Origin: CBFHSF01 sp965658445
Lineage (GTDB): Bacteria > Bacteroidota > Bacteroidia > Flavobacteriales > Schleiferiaceae
Assembly (NCBI GenBank): GCA_965658445.1
Contig: CBFHSF010000011.1
Coordinates: forward strand, 1-64,000
Direction of reading: 5' to 3'
DNA: 64,000 nucleotides
A program made the position numbers and the translations under genes. This document shows, in pieces, positions 7,431-16,122 of this stretch (the first letter of the stretch is position 1; each line of letters begins with the position of its first letter). A model generated the notes under the pieces. That model did not search any database. It was not told where the DNA came from and saw nothing but the letters and a program-made list of their open reading frames with translations.

Positions 7431-10400
7431 TTACTCCTTAATTTTTGGAGCTCCCATGGCTTCAAGCTTTTGCTTGAGCGATGGGAATTGTTTTGTAATG
7501 CCAGTGAGTTTCTCTGTCATTTGGTCGTAAAGGGCATTGGCGTTTTCAAAGTTTTGAAGTTGCGCTGGAGTGGGGCCGTACGTACTTCCCATGCCTCCCG
7601 CTGCGCCTGCGTAATCCCACAGTGTGGGATATTCGTTTTTCTCACCCACTTCTGCGCGCACCTTGCTGCCGCCAAATTGCTGTTCCAATTCCATCATTTG
7701 TGATCTCAGAGAAACCAATTCAGCCTTAAGGGCTGCATCCGTTTTGGGCGCTCTTTGGTAGGCGGCCATCATCATTTTAATGTGGTTCTTGGCGTCGTTC
7801 ATTTCAGAACCCAAGTCACTCGCCTTGGCGTACAATTCAGAAAGCGCTTTCCAATGGTCAGCAGCCTTTTCTGGAGAACTTCCCGGGAGTGCACCCTCTG
7901 TAAATTTCACAATGTCAAATGAGACCTTGTCTCCCATGGGGGTGAGTACGCCGTCAATTTCTTTGTGGAGTTGTGCTGTGTAAGTTCCTGGAGATACTCT
8001 TGGGCCATTGCCGCCTCGGTCTACATTTTCCGGTGTTAACGTGTATGAAGACTCCGTGGTGTAATCCCATGCCACGCGGTGAATCCCTTTGCTGTTGGCG
8101 GCCTTTATCTTTTTCAAAATAGTGCCATCCGAACCGTAAACGAATAACCAAACGGAGGGTTCTAGCTGTCTTCCTTCCGCTTCTAGAACGGACCAATCGG
8201 GAACGCCTACTGTTTCACCGGCTTCCGCTTTTTTGGCTTCTGCCTTCATTCGGTCTGCCTTTTGTGTGGAGTAACCTTCTTGAATGAAGTACGTGAATTC
8301 CACACCGAAAGGAGGATTATCGGCTACGAAGAAATTATCTCCTTGAGAGGCTTTCTTGGAGTAGCCCAAAATTTTCTTTGGATTGTACCAAAGTCCCGTT
8401 CTGGGAGCAAACAACTGAGCTTCTTGATCGGTGTTAAGCGTTCTCAAAGAAGAGTAATCATCCAAGATGTAAATCCCTCTTCCAAAGGTTCCTGCCACCA
8501 GGTCGTTTTCTCTTTTCTGAATGGCCAAGTCACGAACGGGAATGTTGGGCATTCCGCCGCCAAGTTTTGACCAAGTCTGTCCGGCGTCTACCGTGCAGTA
8601 TACTCCAAACTCAGTACCTAGGAACATGAGGTCTTTGTTTTCGTGATCCTGAACCAAGCGCCACAACAGGGTGCGGTCGGGTAGGTTATTCGCGATGCTC
8701 TTCCAAGATTTTCCCTTGTCAGAACTCATGTAGACGTAAGGTTGGTAATCTCCGTATTTGTGATTGTCAAAGACGGCATACACTACATTTTCGTCGTACA
8801 TATCCGCTTTGATATCGTTTACAAAAGCGGTTTTGGGAAGGCCTTTGATTTTTGAAAAGTCTACTTTTCTCCAATTGGCACCTCCGTCTTCAGTTACCTG
8901 AATAATTCCATCGTCAGTACCTGCGTACAACAAGCCTTCTTTCTTTGGAGATTCTGAAAGAGAGGTAATGGTGCTATAGTTAGACATGGCGTAAATGTCC
9001 CAGGCGTTGTCCCATTTTTGAGGTTTCCCAAAGAAGGGAGTCTGAATGCGTTCAATGTTGTTGGTCAAATCTTCAGAAATGGGAGTCCAAGAATCTCCTC
9101 TGTCCTCTGATTTCCAAACGCGCTGTGAGGCGTGGTACAACCTTGTAGGCTTGTGTGGACTCACGAGAATGGGAGCATCCCAGTTGTAGCGCTCCGTCTT
9201 TTCTCCCAAGGCGGGTTTAGGCTGAATGTATACGTTTTCTCCTGTGATGCGGTCGTGGCGGTTGAGGTTTCCCTGCTGCCATTGAGCGTATACTATGTTG
9301 GGGTTGCCAGGCTCAGTAGCCGGCTGGTGGCCGTCACCTCCCAAGACAATAAACCAATCGGAATTGCGAATGCCGTGGGTGTTGTCTGTGCGAGAGGGGG
9401 CTCCTTGTGTATTGTTGTCCTGCGTTCCACCGTACACGTAGTAGAAGGGCTCGGCGTCATCCACGGCAATTTTGTAAAACTGCGTGATGGGCAGGTTGTC
9501 AATGAATTTCCAGTTTTGGGTGTGGTCAAAGCTCTCGTACAATCCACCGTCACAACCTACGAGGATGTAATTGGGGTCGTCCATTTTAAAGGCTACCGCG
9601 TGGTTGTCGACGTGCTTTTCGCTTTCATTCATTTGTTGGAAGTTCTTTCCTCCGTCGTAAGACACCAACATGTAGTTATTGGCCAAGTAAATCTCATCAA
9701 AGTTGTGAGGGGAGGCAAAGAGCTCTTGGTAGTAGTGCGGTCCGGTTCCTCCGGCAACGGCATCACTCATTTTGGTCCAAGATCCTCCTTGGTTATCACT
9801 GCGGTAGACGCCGCCCTTTCTGCGGTCTAGCTCAATGGCTGCGTAGATTACGTCCGGTTTTTGTGGAGAGATGGCCAATCCGATTTTTCCCATGTTGCTC
9901 CCGGGAAGTCCATTGGTCAGTTTGTTCCAGGATTCTCCACCGTCCGTTGATTTGTAGATGGCCGTTCCGGGACCTCCGCCCAAGTATCCAGCAACCGTTC
10001 TTTGTCTTTGCCAAGTAGCCGCGTAGAGGAGGTTGGGATTTCTGGGGTCTATGAGCAGATCAGTAGCGCCCACCCATTCCTCGTCACCCAAGGTGCGATT
10101 CCAGGTTTTTCCACCGTCTGTGGATTTGTATACACCACGTTCACCGCCGCCGCTCCAAAGGGGACCTTGAGAGGCCACCCACATGATGTTGGAGTTGTTG
10201 GGGTGAATAATGATTTTGGAAAGGTGCTCAGAGCTCTTGAGTCCCATATTGGTCCAAGACTGACCACCGTCCTCACTTTTATAGATTCCATCGCCATAGC
10301 CAATATGTCTACCGCCGTCGTTTTCTCCCGTTCCTACCCAAACAATTTCTGGGTTTTGAGGGTCGAGGGTTATACAGCCAATGGAGTAACTAACCTGACC

Positions 10401-10676
10401 GTCAAAGAGGGGGCTCCATGTGGTTCCAGAGTTTTCTGTTTTCCAAACGCCGCCTGAGGCTACACCCACGTACCAAACGTTTTCGTTTTTGGGGTGAATG
10501 GCAATGTCTGCGATGCGGCCAGACATCAAGGCTGGGCCAATACTTCTGAATTTGAGTCCGCCGAGTACGGCGCTGAGGTCTCCTTCGGGATCATTAGAGC
10601 TTCCGCTTTGCGCGAAACCCGACGAAACCACCCCCAGGGAAAGGAGGGCTACAAATAGTGATTTTTTGAAATTCAT
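7431..10676 (-). CDS. Very large secreted Asp-box (VPS10/sortilin-like) beta-propeller protein
   Basis: 1081 residues with a clear signal peptide (MNFKKSLFVALLSLGVVSSGFAQ). Nine or so Asp-box repeats of the form SxDxGxxW can be read, for example KSEDGGQSW, KSTDGGKTW, KSTDGGESW, KSEDRGDSW and VTEDGGANW. Asp-boxes mark the blades of sialidase and sortilin propellers. The last 300 residues are a separate region with FnIII-like and helical segments (PSPEKAADHWKALSELYAKASDLGS). Unlike the related protein at 27.1 kb, it has no T9SS sorting domain: it ends LEAMGAPKIKE. It is usually annotated as a glycosyl hydrolase-like protein, but I see no catalytic set, so binding or scaffolding is as likely. 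Confidence 0.88.
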   Translation of the reverse strand: MNFKKSLFVALLSLGVVSSGFAQSGSSNDPEGDLSAVLGGLKFRSIGPALMSGRIADIAIHPKNENVWYVGVASGGVWKTENSGTTWSPLFDGQVSYSIGCITLDPQNPEIVWVGTGENDGGRHIGYGDGIYKSEDGGQSWTNMGLKSSEHLSKIIIHPNNSNIMWVASQGPLWSGGGERGVYKSTDGGKTWNRTLGDEEWVGATDLLIDPRNPNLLYAATWQRQRTVAGYLGGGPGTAIYKSTDGGESWNKLTNGLPGSNMGKIGLAISPQKPDVIYAAIELDRRKGGVYRSDNQGGSWTKMSDAVAGGTGPHYYQELFASPHNFDEIYLANNYMLVSYDGGKNFQQMNESEKHVDNHAVAFKMDDPNYILVGCDGGLYESFDHTQNWKFIDNLPITQFYKIAVDDAEPFYYVYGGTQDNNTQGAPSRTDNTHGIRNSDWFIVLGGDGHQPATEPGNPNIVYAQWQQGNLNRHDRITGENVYIQPKPALGEKTERYNWDAPILVSPHKPTRLYHASQRVWKSEDRGDSWTPISEDLTNNIERIQTPFFGKPQKWDNAWDIYAMSNYSTITSLSESPKKEGLLYAGTDDGIIQVTEDGGANWRKVDFSKIKGLPKTAFVNDIKADMYDENVVYAVFDNHKYGDYQPYVYMSSDKGKSWKSIANNLPDRTLLWRLVQDHENKDLMFLGTEFGVYCTVDAGQTWSKLGGGMPNIPVRDLAIQKRENDLVAGTFGRGIYILDDYSSLRTLNTDQEAQLFAPRTGLWYNPKKILGYSKKASQGDNFFVADNPPFGVEFTYFIQEGYSTQKADRMKAEAKKAEAGETVGVPDWSVLEAEGRQLEPSVWLFVYGSDGTILKKIKAANSKGIHRVAWDYTTESSYTLTPENVDRGGNGPRVSPGTYTAQLHKEIDGVLTPMGDKVSFDIVKFTEGALPGSSPEKAADHWKALSELYAKASDLGSEMNDAKNHIKMMMAAYQRAPKTDAALKAELVSLRSQMMELEQQFGGSKVRAEVGEKNEYPTLWDYAGAAGGMGSTYGPTPAQLQNFENANALYDQMTEKLTGITKQFPSLKQKLEAMGAPKIKE

Positions 10677-10816
10677 TACTTGGAGGTTCGTTTAATAGTT
10701 GTTTTGCAATTTTTTTGTGAGTCTGTCAATCCCATAAGCTGTTTTGTCAACAAGCTCACGCTTTGACGCAATTAAGGTAACTGAAAATTCCGAGGGATTG
10801 TTTTTAAAGTATCCAA

Positions 10817-11725
10817 CTAACCTCTTTTGGCAACTAGATTGTGCTCTAAATTGAATATGAATTTTTCAGGAAGTTCTCTTCCAAGTGGTTTAAAGTAGGG
10901 AGTGTTTAAATCCGAGAGGGTTTTGTCAGCAGAAATTTCCCATCCTAACCCTGAGAAGAGTTCAGACAATTCTGAATGGGAATAAAAAGAAACCCAAGGC
11001 TCGCCTACTTTTTCCGCAAGGCCCATAATCGTCTTTCCCTTTTTTGGACCGTTGGGGTATCCTTTTCCAAAACAGGCATCAGGGTTCTTTACTAGATCCT
11101 CATGAACATAGGACATGTAGAAGGTGGATTGGGTATTTTGAGTGAGCTCAGATATTTCCTTTAGCGTTGACTTTACCGCCTCCTTTGTAATGTACTGAGA
11201 AACGCCTTCTAGCGTAAAAATACTTGGCTTGGAAATGTCAAATCCTACTGATAATAAGCGGTCTTTCAATGTTTCGCGGTTGAAATCAATTCCCATATAG
11301 GTCACGTTTTCTGCATTGGGAATTCCATCGGGAAGTTTTGCTCTCTTTTGAGCCTGAACTTCCGGCTGATCGACTTCAAATATTTTTAATGAAGGTGGAA
11401 TGTTGAGTCTATGCGCCCTAGAATCATAACCCGCTCCTAGAATTACCAATTGTTGGTCTTCTCCATTTTTCACTAACCCCTCAATCAAATCATCGATAAA
11501 ACGAGTTCTTGACATGAGGTGCTCATGAAAGCCCGGAGCCAGTTTTTGGGTAAGCCAATGGTTAAATCCAAATCCCATGAATTTGATGAAGCCAGAGCCC
11601 ATGGTAAAGTATTCTGAATAGGGATCGTAAATAACTCGTCTTTCGGGTTTGGCAATGGATTCTATCCAACGCTGCTTCGCCACACCTTGTGCCGTGCCGT
11701 CTTTTCTAAAAATGGTATCCGCCAT
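10817..11725 (-). CDS. Class I SAM-dependent methyltransferase, leucine carboxyl methyltransferase type
   Basis: 302 residues from the ATG at 11725; the longer frame to 11755 runs through intergenic-like sequence. The family start ADTIFRKDGTAQGVAKQRW and the SAM-binding motif VILGAGYDSRAHR, followed by FEVDQPEVQAQKRA, match the TIGR00027/LCM-like methyltransferases that are common in bacteria. The post-motif FTLEGVSQYIT is also characteristic. Members methylate carboxylates or small polyketide-type acids, but most bacterial ones have no known substrate. It appears to be a single-gene unit. Confidence 0.88.
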   Translation of the reverse strand: MADTIFRKDGTAQGVAKQRWIESIAKPERRVIYDPYSEYFTMGSGFIKFMGFGFNHWLTQKLAPGFHEHLMSRTRFIDDLIEGLVKNGEDQQLVILGAGYDSRAHRLNIPPSLKIFEVDQPEVQAQKRAKLPDGIPNAENVTYMGIDFNRETLKDRLLSVGFDISKPSIFTLEGVSQYITKEAVKSTLKEISELTQNTQSTFYMSYVHEDLVKNPDACFGKGYPNGPKKGKTIMGLAEKVGEPWVSFYSHSELSELFSGLGWEISADKTLSDLNTPYFKPLGRELPEKFIFNLEHNLVAKRG

Positions 11726-11796
11726 GATTTTCCAATTTACTATCGGGAGAATCAATAAGGTAAGAAAGATAAAATTGCCAATGCTTTAAAATGACT

Positions 11797-12579
11797 TCAA
11801 CGACCTTCTCCAGGCTCATAAATATCCCAATAGCGATCATTCCGCTGATTCAATATGACCCAACTATAAACCTCTCGTATGCGGTAGAGATGTTCTGTGG
11901 TAGCCGCTATGGTGGCGTCTTTGAGCTCCTGAGAAAATAAGAGGTCTATGGCTAGTTGGTTTTTGTTTAGGGCGAGTATTTCCAATTCCCCCAGAAAAAC
12001 GGAAAGCGTTTCATAGTCCATTTGCGAATAGTCCTGAGCAAAAAAAGCAGGAACGTCCTCAATGTGCACCGGTGGAATTTCCAATATGGCAAGTTCGTCA
12101 GATAGGTGTAAAGAATCTCCTATTGGTTTAATGATTCTTCGTCCCAGAGAATATCCTTTCCATTCAGAAGACTCGTTATCGTACAAAAAGTAAAGTCTAT
12201 CAATTACAGCACTGTCTGAATCCAATTCTATAGAACAGGTATGAATGGCTCCATAAGAGGCCAACCAACTTTTTGATTGGTTATTAAAAGAACACGAAAA
12301 AACGGAGAATTCTGAAGTCCAAAAAACGGTATCAGGCTCCTGAGTAGATTTCGGATTCTTCATGTAATCCCAGTTTACTCCTTCTATTCCTCCACAAAAA
12401 GCAAGGGTTTGACCATTGGGAAATTCATAGGTCAAATCGGGAATGACTCCTTCTCGAGTGCTGAAAGCATTTCCGCAGGTGCATTCCTGAGCCTTCAACA
12501 CCACAGCCGAAAAAATGCACACAGTAAAGGCCCCAAAACAATAGCTTTTTCTAAAATTTGTGAGAAGTGCAGCTTTCAT
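11797..12579 (-). CDS. Exported protein, unrecognised
   Basis: 260 residues from the ATG at 12579, chosen because MKAALLTNFRKSYCFGAFTVCIFSAVVLKAQ then forms a good signal peptide; an in-frame start at 12603 would add eight residues in front. The mature N-terminus has CTCGNAF, and a second Cys pair lies further on, hinting at disulphides. The rest is acidic with no motif I know. Its upstream side borders an imperfect inverted repeat (12601-12789), so it may be the last stable gene before a cassette-like block. Confidence 0.55.
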   Translation of the reverse strand: MKAALLTNFRKSYCFGAFTVCIFSAVVLKAQECTCGNAFSTREGVIPDLTYEFPNGQTLAFCGGIEGVNWDYMKNPKSTQEPDTVFWTSEFSVFSCSFNNQSKSWLASYGAIHTCSIELDSDSAVIDRLYFLYDNESSEWKGYSLGRRIIKPIGDSLHLSDELAILEIPPVHIEDVPAFFAQDYSQMDYETLSVFLGELEILALNKNQLAIDLLFSQELKDATIAATTEHLYRIREVYSWVILNQRNDRYWDIYEPGEGR

Positions 12580-12600
12580 TGGGGTTTGCAAAATTGCGTA

Positions 12601-12789
12601 CAACGTTTCTGGCTATGGCAAGTGCGGGATTGAAAAGCCTATACTTTCAATCTTTCACAAACGTTAGCCAAAGTTGCGTTTTGTGGTTCTAAATTTATTC
12701 AACAAAAACTTCAAAGCGTAGCTTTGGCGGGCAAAAAGCACTGACCTTTCGCTTATTGCTTAAGTCCGCATTGTGTATAGGTTTTGTTG
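12601..12789. repeat. attC-like imperfect inverted repeat at the edge of an AT-rich gene block
   Basis: The left arm CAACGTTTCTGGCTATGGCA (12601-12620, continuing to AGTGCGGG) pairs imperfectly with the right arm TCCGCATTGTGTATAGGTTT (12765-12784, ending TGTTG). Blocks CAAC/GTTG, CTAT/ATAG, CAA/TTG and TGCGG/CCGCA line up in order. Smaller hairpins lie inside (AAAGCGTAGCTTT at 12713-12725). The layout resembles large attC sites, though the GTTRRRY core is not matched exactly. It lies just 3' of the lipoprotein AHSA1 gene. Confidence 0.4.
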
Positions 12790-12800
12790 TGCGGACGGCT

Positions 12801-13340
12801 TTATTTTCTGTTTTCTTTCCAAGATTTTTCCATTATATCAAATCCGTAGTTCCAGCCTTTCTCAGTATCTGAATTGACTCCTTCAGAAAGCTGTCGTAAC
12901 TCTTCTTTAATACCTTCACCTGCTTGAATAAATGTTAATTCAGTACCCCGTTCTCCATAAGGTTTAATTTCTGCAGTAATTGTATCCACGATAGATGAAA
13001 AGCCAGGCATTGAACAGGTGTATTTGAGTTTATTAGGTTGTTCAACTTCTAAATATTTCCCTGTCATTACAAAAGTATGTTTTCCTTCCTTTCTTGTTAT
13101 GGTGTACTGTCCGCCCACACGCAAGTCAATTTCGAATTTGGTATCTGGTGTCCACCAAACAATCATATCATTGGGATTCGTAAATGCCGCAAATACCTGA
13201 TCAGGTAACGCGTCAAAATGTCGAATTATTTTAATTTGTTTCATTTCCATATTTTGATATTTACTTGATTTTTCGGTCGTTTTATTACAAGCCGATAATG
13301 TCAAAAGCAGGAATGGTAAAAATCTGAGAAGTTGTTTCAT
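12801..13340 (-). CDS. AHSA1/SRPBCC-domain lipoprotein
   Basis: 179 residues. The first 18 are a lipoprotein signal (MKQLLRFLPFLLLTLSAC) with lipobox LSAC and Cys18 as the lipid-anchored residue. From about residue 35 the chain is an AHSA1-type START/SRPBCC domain: IKIIRHFDALPDQVFAAFTNP, MIVWWTPD and LRVGGQYTI. Such domains bind hydrophobic ligands in a deep cavity and are nearly always cytoplasmic, so a lipid anchor is unusual. Its start overlaps the stop of the preceding SRPBCC gene by 4 bases, making the third gene of an arsR-SRPBCC-SRPBCC operon. The ligand is unknown. Confidence 0.82.
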   Translation of the reverse strand: MKQLLRFLPFLLLTLSACNKTTEKSSKYQNMEMKQIKIIRHFDALPDQVFAAFTNPNDMIVWWTPDTKFEIDLRVGGQYTITRKEGKHTFVMTGKYLEVEQPNKLKYTCSMPGFSSIVDTITAEIKPYGERGTELTFIQAGEGIKEELRQLSEGVNSDTEKGWNYGFDIMEKSWKENRK

Positions 13341-13849
13341 TTACTTTGTTTTTTGAGCTTTTCGATTAGTAAGTCTAAATTGCGCATAACCGCTTTAAAG
13401 CCATCCATGTAGCCCCATTTTATCATCTTTTCAAGGTCTTCAATGGAGGTATAGGTTGTGGTTACTTTTATGATGGTTAGGTAATCTTTTTGGTTAAAGT
13501 CAATTTTCCACTTGGAAACTGGGTAATCTGGAATGAGATTTTGGTTCTCGTCAAGAAACGAGTCTGAGGCAGTGAAGTATTTCAGATTAACAATTTTATG
13601 ATAATCTGTTCTTCCCCATTGCTTTCCATATTCATCACTTATCAAAGTGTAGTGCCAAAACCCGCCTTCGCGAAAGTCCATTGATATAGTTTCTGCTCTG
13701 AATGGGGAAGGTCCAAACCATTGTTCAAGCAGTTCTGATGTTGTCCATGCTTGCCAAACTAATTCCAAGTCGGCGTTAAATTCACGTGTAATGTGGATGG
13801 TTTTGTTTTCCTTGTCTACGGAGAAATTGGATAATAATTTGCGATTCAT
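13337..13849 (-). CDS. AHSA1/SRPBCC-domain protein (cytoplasmic)
   Basis: 170 residues, all one SRPBCC domain: HITREFNADLELVWQAWTTSELLEQWFGPSPF is followed by the strand FREGGFWHYTLIS. There is no signal peptide, unlike its downstream neighbour. It overlaps the ArsR gene upstream and the lipoprotein gene downstream by 4 bases each, so all three are translationally coupled. The ArsR plus AHSA1 pairing is common in bacteria; the SRPBCC partner probably binds or modifies a small hydrophobic compound, but its ligand is not predictable from sequence. Confidence 0.85.
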   Translation of the reverse strand: MNRKLLSNFSVDKENKTIHITREFNADLELVWQAWTTSELLEQWFGPSPFRAETISMDFREGGFWHYTLISDEYGKQWGRTDYHKIVNLKYFTASDSFLDENQNLIPDYPVSKWKIDFNQKDYLTIIKVTTTYTSIEDLEKMIKWGYMDGFKAVMRNLDLLIEKLKKQSK

Positions 13850-14172
13850 TTTTTCTGATTTTTAAGTTGAGATAAGACATTGTCCAGTTGATTGAATCGA
13901 GACTCCCAAATTTTTCTGAATTGTTCAAGCCATATAGCTATATCTTCCATTTTATCAATCTCAAGTTGGTAGTATGTTTCTCTTCCAACCTTTTCTTGTT
14001 TCAATACTTCACATTCTTTCAGGATTTTCAAATGTTTTGAAATGGCTTGTCTACTGGAGTTAAAATGCTCTGCAATAGTATTCGGGGTCATTGAACCAAC
14101 AGCTAAAAGCAAAATGATTGATCTTCTAGTTGGGTCAGCTACTGCCTGAAAAATATCTCGTCTTGTTTCCAT
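13846..14172 (-). CDS. ArsR family transcriptional regulator
   Basis: 108-residue winged-helix protein: FQAVADPTRRSIILLLA, then the recognition helix NSSRQAISKHLKILKE and the wing VLKQEKVGRETYYQLE. No metal-binding CxC motif is present, so it belongs to the non-metal ArsR branch that is usually paired with AHSA1 genes, as here. It is the first gene of the operon and probably represses it. A 148-base AT-rich leader upstream separates it from the SDR gene's attC-like end. Confidence 0.92.
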   Translation of the reverse strand: METRRDIFQAVADPTRRSIILLLAVGSMTPNTIAEHFNSSRQAISKHLKILKECEVLKQEKVGRETYYQLEIDKMEDIAIWLEQFRKIWESRFNQLDNVLSQLKNQKK

Positions 14173-14284
14173 TAATTTCTATTTGCTACCATATGGTTGC
14201 AAATATACGCGCAACCATTTGATTGCGCAAATATTCAAGGAAAAAAAATTTAGTTGAATTTGTTTTTTGGTATGATGGTTAGCT

Positions 14285-14336
14285 GCCGAACGTTTTGGCT
14301 AAACTGCGTTTCAATGCAGTTTAGGTTTTGTTAGGC
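14285..14336. repeat. attC-like stem-loop overlapping the SDR gene stop
   Basis: GCCGAAC (14285-14291) and GTTAGGC (14330-14336) form near-complementary outer arms (6 of 7). Inside, CTAAACTGC (14299-14307) and GCAGTTTAG (14316-14324) form a perfect 9 bp inner stem with an 8-base loop. Read on the minus strand the 5' core GCCTAAC fits the integron RYYYAAC consensus; the other core deviates by one base. The stop codon of the SDR gene lies inside the inner stem. It could also act as a terminator-like hairpin. Confidence 0.45.
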
Positions 14337-15205
14337 TTTTGATTTTTAAATATTATAGATTCCGAGTTGGCATATTTCTCTACATACCCTCTTACAGTTT
14401 GTAAGAGTTTTTCTGCAACTTTCATATCATAGCTTTCTTTAGTTGTTGACGTTGCTTTTTTATTAGCATAATATTCCCCTGACTTAAGCTGATTGTCGGG
14501 GGTTTCGATAAGATAACTCAATGTCTGAGAACCTTTTTCTGGTGATTTCCCCATTAAATAAAAAATCAACTTTGAAAACCATCCTGCTGCTCTGCCTAGA
14601 TTTGTTCTAACCATTCCTGGATGTTGAGAATAGATACTAATGTTATGTTCTTTCAAAGGTTTTGCTAATAGTCTACAGATTAAAATTACGCCCAGTTTAG
14701 ACTGTCTATAGACTTTAAAGCTGGAAAAGGAGTTTTTAAATTCAAGATTTCCGAAATTGATATTGCCTTGGTGAAGGCCAGAACTAGTAAAAATAATCTT
14801 TGGGTTTTGAGCCTTTTTTAAGTTATCGAAAAGAATATCACAAATCAATAACGGAGATATTAGATTTACTTGTAACGTTTCCTCAATTTTATCGATTGTC
14901 TGCTTGAATTCAAAATTCATAATTCCCGCATTATTAATTATCATATCAATTGCGGGATATCTTGATTTTATTTCTTGGCATGCTGTAGATACAGAATCAA
15001 AAGAATTAAGGTTGCCTTCAATAATTTCAATTTTACCTGAAGAATTAGGATATTGATTGTTGAATTCTAATTTCAATGTTTCTCCAATGGTTTTATTTCG
15101 TGCTAGGACTATTAATGTATTTCCATTACTTGCAGCTTTGATTGCGCTAACCTTGCCCAGCCCAGAAGTGGCTCCAGTCATGAATATTACCTTGCTTTCA
15201 CTCAT
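14321..15205 (-). CDS. Short-chain dehydrogenase/reductase (SDR), retinol dehydrogenase-like
   Basis: 294 residues. The NAD(P)-binding motif TGATSGLG is at 10-17, NNAGIM follows the fourth strand, and the catalytic set is Ser (FTSSG) with YRQSK. The length and the C-terminal region (SQHPGMVRTNLGR) match the extended SDRs annotated as retinol or protochlorophyllide reductase-like. The substrate is not predictable. It lies 11 bases after tspO on the same strand, so the two are probably co-transcribed. Base composition is AT-rich: a counted 60-base line has 32% GC, compared with 60% in a line of the Asp-box gene. Confidence 0.9.
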   Translation of the reverse strand: MSESKVIFMTGATSGLGKVSAIKAASNGNTLIVLARNKTIGETLKLEFNNQYPNSSGKIEIIEGNLNSFDSVSTACQEIKSRYPAIDMIINNAGIMNFEFKQTIDKIEETLQVNLISPLLICDILFDNLKKAQNPKIIFTSSGLHQGNINFGNLEFKNSFSSFKVYRQSKLGVILICRLLAKPLKEHNISIYSQHPGMVRTNLGRAAGWFSKLIFYLMGKSPEKGSQTLSYLIETPDNQLKSGEYYANKKATSTTKESYDMKVAEKLLQTVRGYVEKYANSESIIFKNQKPNKT

Positions 15206-15216
15206 TTTTTCTTTTT

Positions 15217-15675
15217 CTAGTTTTTAATTAATATGTACCCATTTAGAGAAGTAGCTATAATTAGCCAAATGAGATAAGGAAGAATTAGAACAGATTTTAA
15301 CTTCAATTCAGACCAATACAAGAATAGAAAGTAACCAATAAGAATAGTAAGTCCTGTAATTATAATCAGACCTGCTGTAACATTATGATAATAGAAAAAT
15401 GTTGGGTTCCAAGAAACATTCAATATCCACTGAATGATAAAAAGGATAATCAAAAAGTTCTTGTTTTTAACAGTAGGCCAAAGAAAAGCCATATATATAC
15501 TGAAACAAATCATGATTGTGGTCCATGCAAATCCAAACACCCAGCCCGGAGGAGTCCATGGAGCCTTTATCAAATCAGAATACCAGTTAGAAGGAACTCC
15601 TTTACCTGTGAAAAATCCACCTATTCCAAGTGCCCCAAAGTTTAACAAAATAAATACAATCAATCTGATAATCAT
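15217..15675 (-). CDS. tspO: TspO/MBR family membrane protein
   Basis: 152 residues from the ATG at 15675; a TTG start at 15699 would add eight unlikely residues. There are five predicted helices, and the family motif APWTPPGWVFGFAWT is clear. TspO proteins bind porphyrins and steroids, and in some bacteria affect tetrapyrrole, oxidative-stress or light-related gene expression. The gene heads a two-gene unit with the SDR and is very AT-rich (30% GC in one counted 60-base line). Confidence 0.92.
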   Translation of the reverse strand: MIIRLIVFILLNFGALGIGGFFTGKGVPSNWYSDLIKAPWTPPGWVFGFAWTTIMICFSIYMAFLWPTVKNKNFLIILFIIQWILNVSWNPTFFYYHNVTAGLIIITGLTILIGYFLFLYWSELKLKSVLILPYLIWLIIATSLNGYILIKN

Positions 15676-16122
15676 TTTTGTTTTATTAATTAAGCACAAC
15701 GGTCCTGGATAAAGTTAATTACTCTTTATCCTTCCCATGATCTATCGGACGCAAGGGATTGAAAGAGACTGAATTATGATTAAAAATAACGTCTAACGGG
15801 TTTTCGATTTTCTGCGGAGAAAACATTTCGCCAAAACCAAATCGAAAACCAAAACCACAGCAGTAGCCAAACGAGAGAGAAAAATGCATTCTCGGAGGGG
15901 TTAGAAAACCATGGGATGGTTTGTCTGGGTTTTGGTAGACATAGGGCATACAAATAGAATTAGGGTCGTGTTAGGGTTGTATTTTGGGTTGTATTTGCGT
16001 CGTAAGATGGTAATTTAGGGCGTAGCCCAAACAACCACAACTAAAATACGAATTTGTTGCTAAAGAAAAACACCTAACTCTAAGGCGTAAAAAAAGGAGG
16101 TAAGATTACGGACTAAGAGGAT
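15676..16122. other. 447 bp mostly non-coding stretch
   Basis: One ATG-started frame of 76 codons exists on the minus strand (15719-15949), but its product is odd (GYCCGFGFRFGFG) and unrecognised, so I do not call a gene. The right part holds two near-copies of GGGTTGTATTT (about 15971-16000) and the small palindrome GGGCGTAGCCC near 16020. Nothing else stands out. Confidence 0.4.

Noticed and set aside
9132..9830. Long plus-strand frame opposite the 7.4-10.7 kb Asp-box gene
   Set aside because: It is a shadow of a strongly supported gene in the other frame; its translation has no recognisable domain.
15719..15949. 76-codon minus-strand frame with GFGF repeats
   Set aside because: No family, odd composition and no signal; kept only as a note in the intergenic entry.
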